Shown here piece after piece: positions 37,001-48,690 of a DNA stretch of 64,000 bases. Source of the DNA: Phoebastria nigripes (taxonomy: Eukaryota > Chordata > Aves > Procellariiformes > Diomedeidae); assembly GCA_035582835.1 (NCBI GenBank), contig JAYKAV010002977.1, forward strand, positions 557,792 to 621,791. Direction: 5' to 3'. The position numbers and the translations under genes are program-made. Below the pieces are notes generated by a model. The model did not search any database and was not told where the DNA came from. It saw only the letters and a list, made by a program, of their open reading frames with translations. Every line of letters starts with the position of its first letter. Position 1 is the stretch's first letter.

Positions 37001-38075
37001 TCAGGAGCGTACTTCAAAAGCTCCCTGTCCTCCCAATGAAAGTGCTACGCCTGCCTTTTATCATCCTTTGCTCTGAGGTTTAGCCCATATTCCCAAATGG
37101 AAGATGAAGAGTAGGAAAACTTATTCAGCATGACAAAACAGTCATTGTGTTAGAAAAAAGTAGCATGTATCTAAGTGAAAGAAACTCCTAATAAACAGAG
37201 TAGACCTACTGAGATATGTTTTTCTCCTATAACAGTGCTCCTGCTCCAAAATAGAGCAAAGAGAAACAGAAGAGCCATATAGAAAGGAAAGGCCCATCCG
37301 AGTCTGGCTTTAAGGAATCCTGTTGAATGGGGTTGGAGGTATGTGATGGGACATGTGGTTCTGCTGCTGCTTGTGAACGCTCCGCTCTCGGCTCTATAAA
37401 CTTCATGCCCCAACTTCTTTGAGATCAAAGGAAGATGGTAGCTAAAATGACCTTTAAAGAAAAAAAAGTGTTGGACCAAAAAATTCTGTATTTCTAAGGT
37501 GCTTTATTAAAAAAAGCTTTTCCTTGGCTGATTTCTGTCTGATCCAAGAAATTATTTTTCAGGTGTAATAGTGGTTTGTAGTAGTATCTTCAGAATATAT
37601 TTTTGAGTTTGAAAAGAAAAGGTTTTAATAAAAAGGCTGTAGTCTCACGATTATTTATGTCTCCTGATGATAAAAAAAAATTAGTATTGCTGTCTAGCAA
37701 GCTCAGTCTAGTCTTAACGTTCTTCCTGGTGAGACTTACACAATACCCATACCTACCTCCTAGGTCTGATTTCCTTAACAGTACTTTGGACTGGATTTGC
37801 ATCAGCTAATTAGCCATTCCAGAGCAGCACAGCAAGTACCTTTCAATCCTAATCTCTTTTTGTGCAACCTGTAGTGGCATTTAGCTGGAACAGAGCTCTC
37901 CTGGCTTTCTATGTAACTTTGAAGAGCTACTCATGCTCCATGTGGCGCTTGTTTCTTAAAAGCCTGATTTACCTGGGTTCTGAGCTGCAGAGCCCTGGCA
38001 GGAGGAGGGCACACACCACGTCAAGCCTCCTGAGTAAGTATAGTTAGTAACTCATAGTTGTATGTCAGATGTTTT
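31075..38075. other. Gene-free DNA
   Basis: Seven kilobases of AT-rich unique sequence with short homopolymers (A9 near 31750, A10 near 33670, C8 near 33804). The open frame at 35221-35496 reads as hydrophobic (GILIVGGFTITVAF) but is short, lacks homologues that I recognise, and sits in AT-rich DNA where such runs arise easily. CCACTGAAATCAATGGGTTT near 35073 is a further palindromic-core echo. No gene, RNA or promoter is supported. Confidence 0.55.
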
Positions 38076-38106
38076 AAAAANAAAAAAAAAAAAAAAAAAA
38101 AAAAAA
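38076..38106. repeat. Poly-A tract, about 31 bp
   Basis: A run of A from 38076 to 38106 is interrupted only by an N at 38081. No poly-A signal or retroposon body is recognisable upstream, so it is called a homopolymer and not a retroposon tail. It is the longest homopolymer in the window, together with the one near 44.4 kb. Confidence 0.95.
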
Positions 38107-38596
38107 GTGGCATAATTTCAGGAACATTGGTGGGCCTTAGCTCTGGGGAAAGGGCAGCGGCACAGCTAATCTGTTCTCTCTGCTTACAGAGAGGGAGAAC
38201 AGGTTGTTCTCCTGCTTAAGTCATCCAGTGAGACAAACCCACTTCTTATATGAATTAGGTAACTATTTGCACACCAAGAATAAGAGTGAAATGACAGAGA
38301 CTTTGCAGAAGTCCAAGCTAAGGCAACATGCCCATAGATACACATACAAGTGAGAGCGCTCTGTACCAATTCTCTGCCAGCCTTTTCTCAGAAGGAGACC
38401 CTGTGCTCCCTGCAGCCTCGAGCAGTACCTTCAGAGCATGTACACTAAGCCATGATTTTGTCCGATACCCCAGAAATTCCCCTTCACTAGCTAGGATCGT
38501 TGCCTTTTTCAAATACAACAGACTGCACAAAGCAAGGTACCAGTGCCTCTGCATGTCTGCATTTCCTGATTGCATTTATTTGCATTGCTACTCCAG

Positions 38597-38642
38597 TTAA
38601 TTAGTGACAGCACTCTCTTTAATTAGTGACAGCACTCTCTTT
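38597..38642. repeat. 22-bp exact tandem duplication
   Basis: Two identical 22-bp units lie at 38597-38618 and 38619-38640, each beginning TTAATTAGTGACAG and ending CACTCTCT. Each contains a TAATTA homeodomain-type core, so the duplication doubles that site. Confidence 0.93.
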
Positions 38643-39477
38643 CAGTCTCACCTTCTGCATAGACCCTCAGTAATTCACTCTTGTCTATGAACCTGCCTTA
38701 CTGTTTTTCCTCTTACTTCACGGCTGGCAACCTAAACTGTCTCTAGCCTCAAAAAAATCCTCTTATTTATAATCTGGTTGGCCTTAATCTACTAACTCAA
38801 GCTCACGCTGAATGATTTCTAAAAGGTAGAAAACAATTTTTAGGCTTCCACAAGGAATATGAGCCGTTTTGTTCCAGTTTGTTAATTTATCTGTAGCAAG
38901 ACCACAGATCTCTGTGGGTCTGAGCGGTTACAGATCCCTGGTATGCACACACATTTTTTTAATCTGAAGCGTCTCCGGCTTAAAGAAATTTATCTCTCTC
39001 ACTTGTTCATTTTACTACTTGACTTCAATCAAAACTATCTCCGCTGAAGTCATTCTACAGATTTCATTTCTCTACTTAAACACACCATCTATCCTCACTT
39101 GTACCACCTCCCTCCTCCTACTCATTTAAATGGGCTGTTATACCAGGGTAGATTAATGTCATAGTCGTCTCCCTTGATTTAAACGGTGTTTGATTATATC
39201 TGTCAGGATATACTTCTCTCTAAGTATGTGTTCTTGCCTGATGTGTTAATCTGATGGAGTAAATGGGCCTAGAGACATGGCCTAATCATTGCACAACATT
39301 AAATAGTTAAGGCAAGGTTCAGGCCTCCAGGTACAGACTTGTTGTATTGGCAATCCCCGCAGGCGGTGGAAAACATGCCAGGTTTTGATGATATAATGGC
39401 CAAAACACAAAAGGAAAGTAGCGTTCTCCAAGCATGAGGTAGTCAGCAAATACCACGTTTTCTGCATTTTTACATCT

Positions 39478-39518
39478 CTTTTTTTTTCCCCCCATTCCCC
39501 CTCTTTTTTTTTTTTTTT
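39478..39518. repeat. Pyrimidine-rich tract
   Basis: T9 is followed by C-rich CCCCCCATTCCCCCTC and a T15 run, forming about 40 bp of nearly pure pyrimidine. It looks like a splice-acceptor polypyrimidine tract, but the downstream GAGTCAGTCTTAG leads to no coding exon. Confidence 0.9.
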
Positions 39519-41187
39519 GAGTCAGTCTTAGAAAAAGCTGCTTTGTCTCCAGCATAATTTCAGAGCTGAGACATCAGCTATGAAAGCTGCTTTTCTTGGA
39601 CCTAAGAAGGAAAATTAAATTTTTGCTCTATGGCCACAGTCTCTCCCTTTCCAATGCTCCCCTGGGTAAGGAGAATTGGATGGACCACGTCACCTCCTTC
39701 AGCACAGATAGCTTCAGGATGAGGTGAAAAAGAAGAGTAAGACATTAGGGATGGGAAAAGCCCATGGAAGCAAAGCAAGGTCTCATGTTTTAGGCCAGAC
39801 CTTACTGGAGAGGATCTGGGCCCTCCTTCAGGGTCGCACCTTTTTTTGGGGTGCAGTGTAGACTCTTTAAGACCTTACCAGTCTTTGACCATAATTGGAT
39901 ACTGTTTTTATATCAACTTCATCAGCGAGGTTGTCCAGTCTAAGAGTACATTTCCTATGGGAGAATCTCTGAAGAGGTGGTAGAATTCTCTCATTTGCTG
40001 AAAACTCCATAAATTTGGCAGTTCATTTTAATTCCAAAATGGAAAACATAACTTCAATTAGCAGAGGAATAAAACTTCAATATTTTTTAACATTTTACTT
40101 AAGTTTTTCTTAAATAGTAATTGAAATAAGCTTTTGAGATGATCACTTCCAGATGAAAAAAATCACAATTAAAATATTGAAACAGACTAATGATCTTATT
40201 GAGGGGGGTTTTTTTGACATTTTTCTCCTATCTAGCATTTTAATCAAAGTTAAACCAAAGCAGTTTTGATCTAGTTAAAAAAATAATTTTAGTATGAAAA
40301 AATTAGAAAATTCATGGAGAAATGGTTCTGGGAACATGAGTAGGGACACAATGTCATTAAAACCTGCAAGTTTTAAAGAAAAGCCCAAAATCAAATTAAA
40401 GCCAAAGCAACACCCAACTGTACTCATTTTGGATTAGTTCTCTTGGGACAAGAGTCTTATATTTCTTATATCTTTCTCTCTTGTGATGCTCTCTGCCTAT
40501 CAGAGACGTACCCCTACCGCAGCTCTGTTATACACTTCCACGTCTGTTGCTGTCCTTCAGGTTACTGCAGCCCTTACCTTCACACAAGAATTCTTGGGAT
40601 CACTAATATTGGCCTTCATTTTCTGCATCCCAGCCCAGGGCCAAATCCATTGCAAAGTCCCCCACTCAAAACTGCTGTATCACAGTCAGATTCATGCTTT
40701 ATATGGAAAAAGAAGGAAATAACATGGAGAATAGACTTCTTCCCTGAAATGAATACATCAGATAAGGATGAAAATCTTCTCTGCCAAAAAAATCTTTCCT
40801 CAGCAACCTAGATTTGTGATAGGCCACAAATGAGGAATCAAAGGAAACGCTGAACAGATAGATGATGACATGAAGGCTTCCTAATAATGCTAGAAGCACT
40901 AATTTTTTTCTTAGCTGCAATTTTATGACTAAGCATAACACTTCTTATGAGTGATAGTAGAAAAGAACCATAAAGCTGACAGCATAATGTATGATTGTGG
41001 TCCAAGAGACCGGGAGATAAATGCATGAGGAGAGAAGAAAGGTAGTCTGGGGAGGAATTGTTCTAGAGCTCTGCGATAAGGGACTTGTTAAACAGTTTTG
41101 TGGCAGTTACACCCAATATTGGGTATACACACTATGGAAGTAACCATGATAACAGCTTCATATTTCTCTATCACCTTCCTTCTAGAT

Positions 41188-41258
41188 GGATCATTATTTA
41201 TATAGCACTTAGATGTGGGCTAGATGTCCCCTACAGGAATTTACAATCTCATTTTATT
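41188..41258 (-). mobile_element. Possible reversed L2-type 3' tail
   Basis: ATCATTATTTATATAGCACT and later GGAATTTACAATCTCATTTT recall the reversed tail of old L2-group repeats ('attatttgtatagcacctag...gagcttacaatct'). Spacing is compressed and identity is low. Recorded because the same tail appears, more clearly and in the other orientation, near 54.0 kb. Confidence 0.28.
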
Positions 41259-42954
41259 CATGATGTTCAGTTACTGTGGTGAAAAGAGCCATTTATGTCT
41301 AGAAACATACAAGTTAGAGTAGCAAACAATGGGGAAACGTAGTGCAAGAAAAAGAAGCCAAAAATCAGGATCCCAGAAGGTTTATTCACTGAGAAGTTTG
41401 GGATGACTTTCTCCAGCTACAAAGAACAGTTACTTTGGGGTGATGGTGTATCACGTTACAATTGATATCAGTACAAATCCTTCCTATGCATATTCGTTAT
41501 GTTCATATTCATTCCTCATATTCATACGCATTGGATCAAGCCTGATCCAGGGCACAGCAACTTTCACAGCAATGCAGGACTGTGGTTATCTATACACCAA
41601 ATCAAAGAATACTGACATCGGACCACAGAACACTTCATCCCCAGTCCAACCCTGGAGAATAAGACAGTTCATCAGAACGGGTGGACCTGTTGTGGAGTCC
41701 ACACTGCAGCTAAGTAAATGCCATCAAGGAGTCAAGATGCACTGATCACAGGAAAGGAGGTAGCCCCAAGCCACAGCTGGCCAGTTCTGCCACCTGTCTG
41801 TAGCCCCCTGGCTGACCCTGGGCCCCTTGGCAGCCCACGTGGGAGAAGAGTGCACAGATCCCAGGGGAGAGCTCAACAACAAACTTCCTTCTCCACAATC
41901 ATTCACGAATTATACAAGGGAAGAGAAAGAAGTGATATGACACCTAACATGCAGCGTTGCTATTCCCAGCCCTTGACCTCTTGTTTTATGTTTCATTACC
42001 CACAATATCAAAGCTTCCCAAAGCCACCTGCAACAGAGTACAAGTAAAATGTTTTCTCTTCTCTGTCTCCTGAAATGAGTTATTTTTTAACCTAGAAGGT
42101 TTATTGATGGTATAAGCATGAGAGAAATAGCTACTCCTAATTACATCCCTATAAACAAAGGAGGTTTGGGGCAAGCAGGANAAACACATGGAATTAGAAG
42201 GGCTAGAAAGAAGGTTTGGGAAGGATCCTCCTCTCTACTAAGAGAAGCTTAATGGTAATAGGAAAAGTATTGAAAGAAAAAATCCTCTAGCAACAGGTGT
42301 AGCAGTGATTCACCACTCATTCTGCACATATTAGATTTGANGATGGTATGCAAGAGACCACCTATCCATCAACTCTTTTTCATCATCATCAGTCCGTCAT
42401 GGTAATGGGATAGTGGTATTTGCAAGGCTGATATACAGTAATGATTTCTGGTTAACGAATCAGACTTAGCATTAATTATTTTCTGTTATCCTCACAGAAC
42501 GCCACTACAAAGATATTTTATTATCCCTTCTGTCAAATCACCATCCTACTCCCTTCAACCCTTAGTCCTGGCTAGGCAGCTAACCAGACGGGCCCCCGTG
42601 TAGCCAGTACTACATCGTTAATACACACATATAATGAGCTACTCATCTGTGCAGTATTACTCATGAACATGACCTATACCTATTTTGACAAAATCCACAA
42701 AGAAAAAAAAGAGATTGTAGTTACTATGCAGATAAAAAATATTTTTCAACTAAAATGAGATTGCATGACTTCAATCACGTAAGCCAAAATACTTTTTCCT
42801 GAACTATGTTCTAATGTTGTTCTTTACACAAGCGTTGATTGTGTGCACAAGATAATAAATGGGAGAAAGTTTTTAGAATTGTTCTTCTAGAATGAAAGGT
42901 GGATGTTTCCTAATCAAAATAACTGTGCATAGAGAAATGAATGAAAAGAAAACA

Positions 42955-43245
42955 AACCCGGCCATTATCCACACTCGGCTCCATGAACAAAGTGTTAGGC
43001 TGAGCAAAGCGCTGGTATCAATTTTCTTTGCTTAATGAAAAGGTTTTCTGAGATGTAGTCCTTTCTGCTTCAGTGTGGATTGACAATACATTCTGACCTA
43101 ATGGATGCTGATTACTGTTTCCATTATGCAAGGCTGACAGAAGCAATATTTCTTCGAACGACAACCTGTTGTTGAGCACAGAGCTATTGTAGTGTGACTC
43201 TGTGCTACAAAGGCCTTTTCATATCACATGTTCCTCATCTGCTTT
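42955..43245. other. Candidate conserved non-coding element
   Basis: A compact block with GGTATCAATTTTCTTTGCTT, GTGTGGATTGACAATACATT, CTAATGGATGCTGATTACTG and CAACCTGTTGTTGAGC, followed by AAAGGCCTTTTCATATCAC. Several paired half-sites (CAACCTGTTGTTG, ACAGAG/CTCTGT) are present. There is no retroposon or coding frame. Hypothesis only. Confidence 0.22.
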
Positions 43246-44426
43246 GAACCGCCAGACGTCCTCTCACGTGGCAATAGGAAGACCTGTGAGGCTGTCCTGC
43301 CATCACAGCTGGGATATCATCACTCAGGAGAAAAAAACAGAACCATCTGGAAGTCTTGGTTCAACATGAAAACCAGATGAGACGCATACTACACTTCCAT
43401 TCTCTAAATTTAAAGACAAAAATGAAGTAAGCACCACAAGTGAGAGATTAACTGGGTGGGAAGTCCTTAGCTCCTCCTGATCTCCCTAAGGCTTCAACTG
43501 AGCACTACCAGAACTGGCACAAGAAACCACATCCTTCTTGCAAAACAGAAAAGAAAAATTTAAACAGTATTACCGTGTACGTCTTNTATCTACCCAACAG
43601 CTATTTCTATTTGGAGGATTTGGGAATTTACCAAAGCAGGGGCAGAGCCTGGGCTGCTCGAGCCAAGCCTGTCCTCAGAGGCATTACATACAGCCCTGCC
43701 ACCGTCTCCTCTCAAAGCAACTTATATACCTGGTGCTTTGTCTGTATTTGTTGATCACGTACATCGGTGATCTTTTCACCATTTACATTTCATAGCCTAA
43801 CAGCTAAGACCAATTCTTCCAAGCTCTGATAGCACACTAGACGCTCATTTTGCTGGGCGCACTACAGGCTGCATTTCCCGAGGTGAGCTTCAGACGTCCC
43901 TTCCCACCACAACATGTTAGCCTGGTCAATGCAGGGTGCAGTTAATCTCACAAGACGGTGTGAAGTAGGAAACCAACAGGCTGGTGTCTGACATGCTGTG
44001 CCATTGCCAAGTGTTAAACAGCAATGTGTCCTGGGCACCAGGAGAAGTGGGAAATGAGGAAGAAGTGAATAGCCAGTGCTAAAATTACACGCGTGTGGAA
44101 TGGCTTTGAAGAAAAATTAAAGGTGGAAAGCTCGGTACGAGAGGCAGAAGAAAGTGTATTCAACTGGGGAGTGGAGTACCTACCATCTCCCGTGCCTGAG
44201 CTGTCACTTCAGGAGCTGCTCTGAGGCTACTCAGTGCGCTTTACCTCCCTCTTGGTTTCGGCATCACTGTGCTGGGCAGCCATTTCAGGAGAGACCCTCC
44301 CGAGTGCTTTGCTTTGCCTGTGCGATCAGTGTCACTACGGTTTGTGGGAACCCTCAGTGTCCTCTAAATTAGACGCATCCTTGCTAAACCAGCTGTGAAA
44401 CATGCTTGTGCCTGCAGAGCCTCAGG

Positions 44427-44457
44427 AAAAAGAAAAAAAAAAAAAAAAAAAAAAAAA
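44427..44457. repeat. Poly-A tract, about 31 bp
   Basis: AAAAAG followed by an unbroken A run reaches 44457. The upstream 300 bp shows no SINE or processed-gene signature that I can recognise. Confidence 0.95.
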
Positions 44458-47193
44458 CACCAAAATGAAAAGAAGCCTTTTCCAAAGAATATTAAAGGAG
44501 AACTAACATGGTTTTCACATGCTGGGTGGGGAGGCCTGAGTCAGCGCGAGGAAGTGGTTGTCTCTCTACATCACCTCAAACCGCTCTCAGCTGTACCGAG
44601 CCTCTGAGCAAATCTTCTCCCAGAGAGAACAAACTAACTGCTAAAATATCTTCCTAAGTTTTTGGTGCATGCATTTGCTCCCTGTTTGGCTTATATTTAG
44701 TCCAGCTATCTGCTATCAGAAAAATGTTGCAGCAAGTGGCAGGGCACAGCCGGCGCTGGAGAGCGTTGCCTGGACCCCGTTCCTGCGTGCCGGGCAGCAG
44801 ACCCCTCGCCCATTGGTCACCAGCTCTCTCCAGTCTCTGCTGACCCTGAGAAGAGCAAAACTTCTGTGATTGCTTGGAGGATTTCTCCCTGCACTTCTGT
44901 TGTGTCCAGGCCTTCACCTGCCAAATGGTGGGTTGCTTGGCGACTAGGATTTTTTTTAAGCTGCACTGAGAGCAAAACCATTTGTTGCTTTTAAAATAAC
45001 AACTAGAAGAACAGGGAAAAAAAAACCCAAATATTGATGGATGTGCTTATTCTGCAGGAACCTAATTCCTAATTGCTGGCATGATGCCACCAAAGGCACA
45101 GCAGCTGAAGGTAGGACAGAAACAGGTGAAAAGCCACACACCAATCAATTGCCAGCAAAAAGTCATTACTTGTGCGCTCGTGTGTTTATTTTTCTGGGGG
45201 CCAAAGGGGACATAGGGTTCTATAGCTCCATAAACTACAAATTTTCACACCAGGTTGATATTGCAGGTAATCCACTTCTACGCTAGTGAAAATACACTGC
45301 TGTCCTAAACTTGCCCAACACAAGCGACTGGTGCTTTTTTANAACTCCACACAGCAAACAGCTACAGAGAGAACAGTACTCACCCTGTGTCACTCAGTGT
45401 GAAATATTCCCATTGCTCCACTTCCCACCCAGCTTTCTCTGAAGACACCTGGTGCATCTTCTCCACTGGNCCGTTGGCACCTCCACTGGGTATCTGCAGC
45501 CAGGCAGCGTGACTCCTGCCCAGGGCCCAGCACCCAGCTCTGGCACTCAGGGGTCAACCTTTGCTTGTCAGTCAAGCCTGAGGTGGAGGGGTTTGCCTAA
45601 ATGGTACCGTACCAGTCTCCTGAGGAGCCACTTAATGGCACTGATGATCAGCGGGACAATGTCCAGTCTATGGAGGTTTCCTACTTAGACTACAAAAGGT
45701 AGAAAAGGAAACAGATGAAGTGACCTCTTAAAATCAAGCAGAGGCACAAGTAAAACCACAACTCTCCCAAGCTCTGTGCCACAGATTTATTCTTGGAGCC
45801 ACAGACCACAGCACTAAGAAGTTGCTTGACTTCAAAAGCCTGTGTGGGTGAATGAGTTCTAGTTCCCTTTTGCTATGCAAGATAATCCTGGTATATCTCA
45901 CACATCCTTGATAAGCGCTGTCACTTGGCTGGCTTTCCTGCATAGGATACTTCTGATTATCTGTTTACCACCTTACCTGATGTGCAGGACAAATAGTTCG
46001 GGTTGTGAATTATTCAGAGTGCTGTGCATGGTGAACATATTCTTGAGCTACTGAGATCTTACATCAATGCTGTGTAGGAAACAACTATGGACACATGCCT
46101 AGTGGATAACTATGCCTTGCCATCACTCTGCAAAACTGTACACTCTTCTAAAAGTGATTGTGGCTCATGTAATGTGGATGTCTTTGCCAATAAAAACTGT
46201 GCTCACAAAACAATTCCATAAGACATGCAGCCACACTGGCATTTGCATATTTGTATGCTTCATTTAAAAGGGTCTGCTATGTGTTGTGGCTTATTTTCCA
46301 GGCAAGGGCAAGTCATATTTTCCTAGCTCTTCAATTTGTAGCGACTTCATTCTCCTTCAGTTCCGTCCAGTTTGCTGTGAACACTGCTGCTGCAATACTT
46401 TTCCATTTAGACAAACAAGTCGCACAGCCCCTTGGAAACTGTTACCACAGGTATTCAGGAAATAGCTGGCAAGAAGAATGCTGCGGTTCATATTCCCCCG
46501 GGGCAAGCACAAGATTGGCACAGTGCAAAACCAAGCCAAAAAATTCATAAATACAGATGAAAAGAAAATTCAGCATAATCCCTTTCCAAAGCCGATCCTT
46601 AGTGAATCTCTCAGATGACAGGCTGAGTACATGCCTGGCTTTCTACTGACATTATAATGGCNGATAAGACTTTGGCAAATGAGTAGCAGGGAATGATCAA
46701 GCAAAACAGCTTTTGCCTCCTTAGCTGTGCCTGAAATAGATCTCCAGTTGCATCTCACATAACCTTAGCAGGAAACTTCACCACCTGAACGCAGCACTGC
46801 AGCAACCTCAGAAACAGAGCTGGGGAGACCATTGTACCAACAGAGAATACTGGTTCACTGAGACAAAAATACTTTGCAGAAAGATGTTGACTATGGTAAC
46901 AAGGCAAATCAGGAAAGCGTAGAGCAGAAACAGTGAGCATCTCGTCTGCTAGATGCCAGCAACCCACCCCAGGCTGACTGCCCACCAATCTGGGAGCCCT
47001 ACCTTCCAAAATCCTATTTTCTTTCATTTCTTTGCAAATTAGGCTGTAGCTCCCAGGTACTGAACACTGCCTGGTCTCTGGTTATGCAGAGGAGTTTCCC
47101 CAACACTTCACAGCAGTCTGTTTTCTGACTTTTTTTCTACATGCTGGTTTCAAACAGGAATTTCAGCTTCCAGCTAGGTTTATTTCTAACAGT

Positions 47194-47242
47194 AANAGCC
47201 AGATCCTCATTTGCTATAGATGTCTATATGTCCATGGAAAAT
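47194..47242. repeat. Palindromic-core repeat, single arm
   Basis: AGCCAGATCCTCATTTGCTA followed by TAGATGTCTATATGTCCATG resembles 'ggccagatcctcagctggtataaatcggcatagctccattg'. An N lies just before it, at 47196. It is the second fragment of this type within 450 bp; the other starts at 47574. Confidence 0.3.
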
Positions 47243-47573
47243 AAGGTTAACACCTGACTAAAGGTGTACCAGGTTGAGTTTCAGGGAGCAGTGTGATCTG
47301 ACTTCCGCTTCAGCTCCAGCCNGGCCAGGATTTGGGGATCTTGGGGTAGAAACTATACATTCAAATTTCCTTCAATATGGTGCTTGACGTTTAACCATAG
47401 CCTTCTGTGAAAATCCAAGCACTCTCAGACTGCATGATCTTTTGTCACGTATTACTTTAAATATCTACTGCTTGTCATTTCCTCTTTCGGGTCCGTGTAG
47501 AAACATTTCTAATGATGCTACCCTAAAAGCAAGTTAGTACAAACCTATACAAGTCTATTAGCCTCTAAGTGGT

Positions 47574-47634
47574 CACGCTGACTTAAATGGAAAGACTCCA
47601 GCTGACTTCATGGGAAGCTGAATCAGGTCAGTAA
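47574..47634. repeat. Palindromic-core sauropsid repeat fragment
   Basis: CACGCTGACTTAAATGGAAA, then GACTCCAGCTGACTTCATGG and GAAGCTGAATCAGGTCA match the 'ctgacttcaatgggagctgaatcaggcc' side of the palindromic-core repeat. The centre and the right arm are readable; the left arm is lost. Confidence 0.4.
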
Positions 47635-48430
47635 CGAAGGTTGCAAATTCAGCGTTGGTTCAGTCACACAGAAGTTCAGAGACTTGTCTAGATCTGTTGA
47701 ATATGTGAAATCACCAAGACTTCTGCACGTTGCAAGAGCAAATGCTACCATAAGAGTCTTGAAAACGAGGATACTGCAAGACTAAGCCTTCGCACGGCAC
47801 TGCTGCTATACTGAGAATTGAAAGAAGAAAGGTGACAAAGGGGGCATTTGGTATGGAAGTGAATACAATCTCAAAAAGGGGGATTTCCCCCCCCACTTCC
47901 TGGATGCTCATCTTTATTTCGCTTCCTTTATGGCATTGGCTTTTTTCATCTGGAGAAACAGTATGTTCCTCACTGCTTCTCAGGTGCTAGCCTTGGTCCA
48001 AATTACAATCTTAACCACATATATTATTAGTTACGTGTCTATTGCGATCAGCTCCTCTCCTCAACAAAAGGCTTCTGCTCCCTTATTAAAAATATTTCAT
48101 CGCTGCATGGATAGATGTAGAATGACAAAGGCATATGAAATAATGAACAACGCAATGAAAGCCCCTTGGATTTTCCTATTCTANCCATAGTACAGGACAA
48201 GACTAAGGAGACATTTCATGAAATTAGAAAGGCTGCAAAGGCTGATACAGATTAAAGGAAAGACTTTTCCTCTTTGAACATAGTTTATAACCAGCCTTGA
48301 AATTAACTGCTGCCTACTCAGAGCTGGGGAAGAACGAGATCATATTTTCTGTGTCCTTTTTTTATGTGGGATCTAGCGATATTCATATCCTCAAAGCACA
48401 TTCTGAAATAAAGTAATAAGGGAACATCTT

Positions 48431-48690
48431 GATAGGACGAGAGGAAATGGCCTCAAGTTGCNCCAAGGGAGGTTTAGATTGGACATTAGGAAAAATTTCT
48501 TTACTGCAAGAGTGGTTAAGCATTGGAACAGGCTGCCCAGGGAAGTGCTTTGAGTCACCATTCCTGAAGGTATTTAAAAGATGTGTAGATGAGGCGCTTA
48601 GGGACATGGTTTAGTGGGCATGGTGGTGTTGGGTTGATGGTTGGACTCGATGATCTTAGAGGTCTTTTCCAACCTTAATGATTCTATGAT
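48431..48690 (+). mobile_element. CR1 LINE, 3' end, 5'-truncated
   Basis: This is the 3' untranslated end of a chicken-repeat-1 (CR1) non-LTR retrotransposon, read on the plus strand. Landmarks run in the normal order: GATAGGACGAGAGGAAATGG, then TTTAGATTGGACATTAGGAA, AACAGGCTGCCCAGGGAAGT, TTGGACTCGATGATCTTAGA, GGTCTTTTCCAACCTTAATG and the terminal ATTCTATGAT. CR1 inserts by target-primed reverse transcription, and most bird copies are 5'-truncated like this one. The reverse transcriptase region is absent, so the copy is dead. Only one copy of the terminal octamer is present and I see no clear target-site duplication, both usual for CR1. A short open frame across it is not a gene. The element has one N, at 48462. 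Close agreement with remembered bird CR1 3' ends makes this the most secure call in the window and the main evidence for a bird source. The subfamily is not assigned. Confidence 0.93.

Larger units (their letters stand above)
38643..42954. other. Gene-free DNA
   Basis: AT-rich unique DNA. Around 39.98-40.43 kb it is especially A/T-rich (TTTTAACATTTTACTTAAG, AAAAAAATAATTTTAGTATG), possibly matrix-attachment-like. A small GC-richer island lies at 41.75-41.90 kb. The possible reversed L2 tail is listed separately. No coding evidence. Confidence 0.55.
43246..48430. other. Gene-free DNA
   Basis: Unique DNA with GC-richer patches near 44.7-44.85 and 45.45-45.6 kb and the A31 run near 44.4 kb. Short frames on both strands carry no domains. 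Two palindromic-core scraps at 47.2 and 47.6 kb precede the CR1 insertion. Confidence 0.55.

Noticed and set aside
38076..38106. Poly-A tract as the tail of a processed pseudogene or SINE
   Set aside because: No poly-A signal, no recognisable gene or SINE body upstream, and no target-site duplication seen.
39478..39540. Polypyrimidine tract as a splice acceptor
   Set aside because: No open exon with a donor follows downstream on either strand.
48429..48614. Open frame across the CR1 element
   Set aside because: Lies in the non-coding 3' end of the retroposon.
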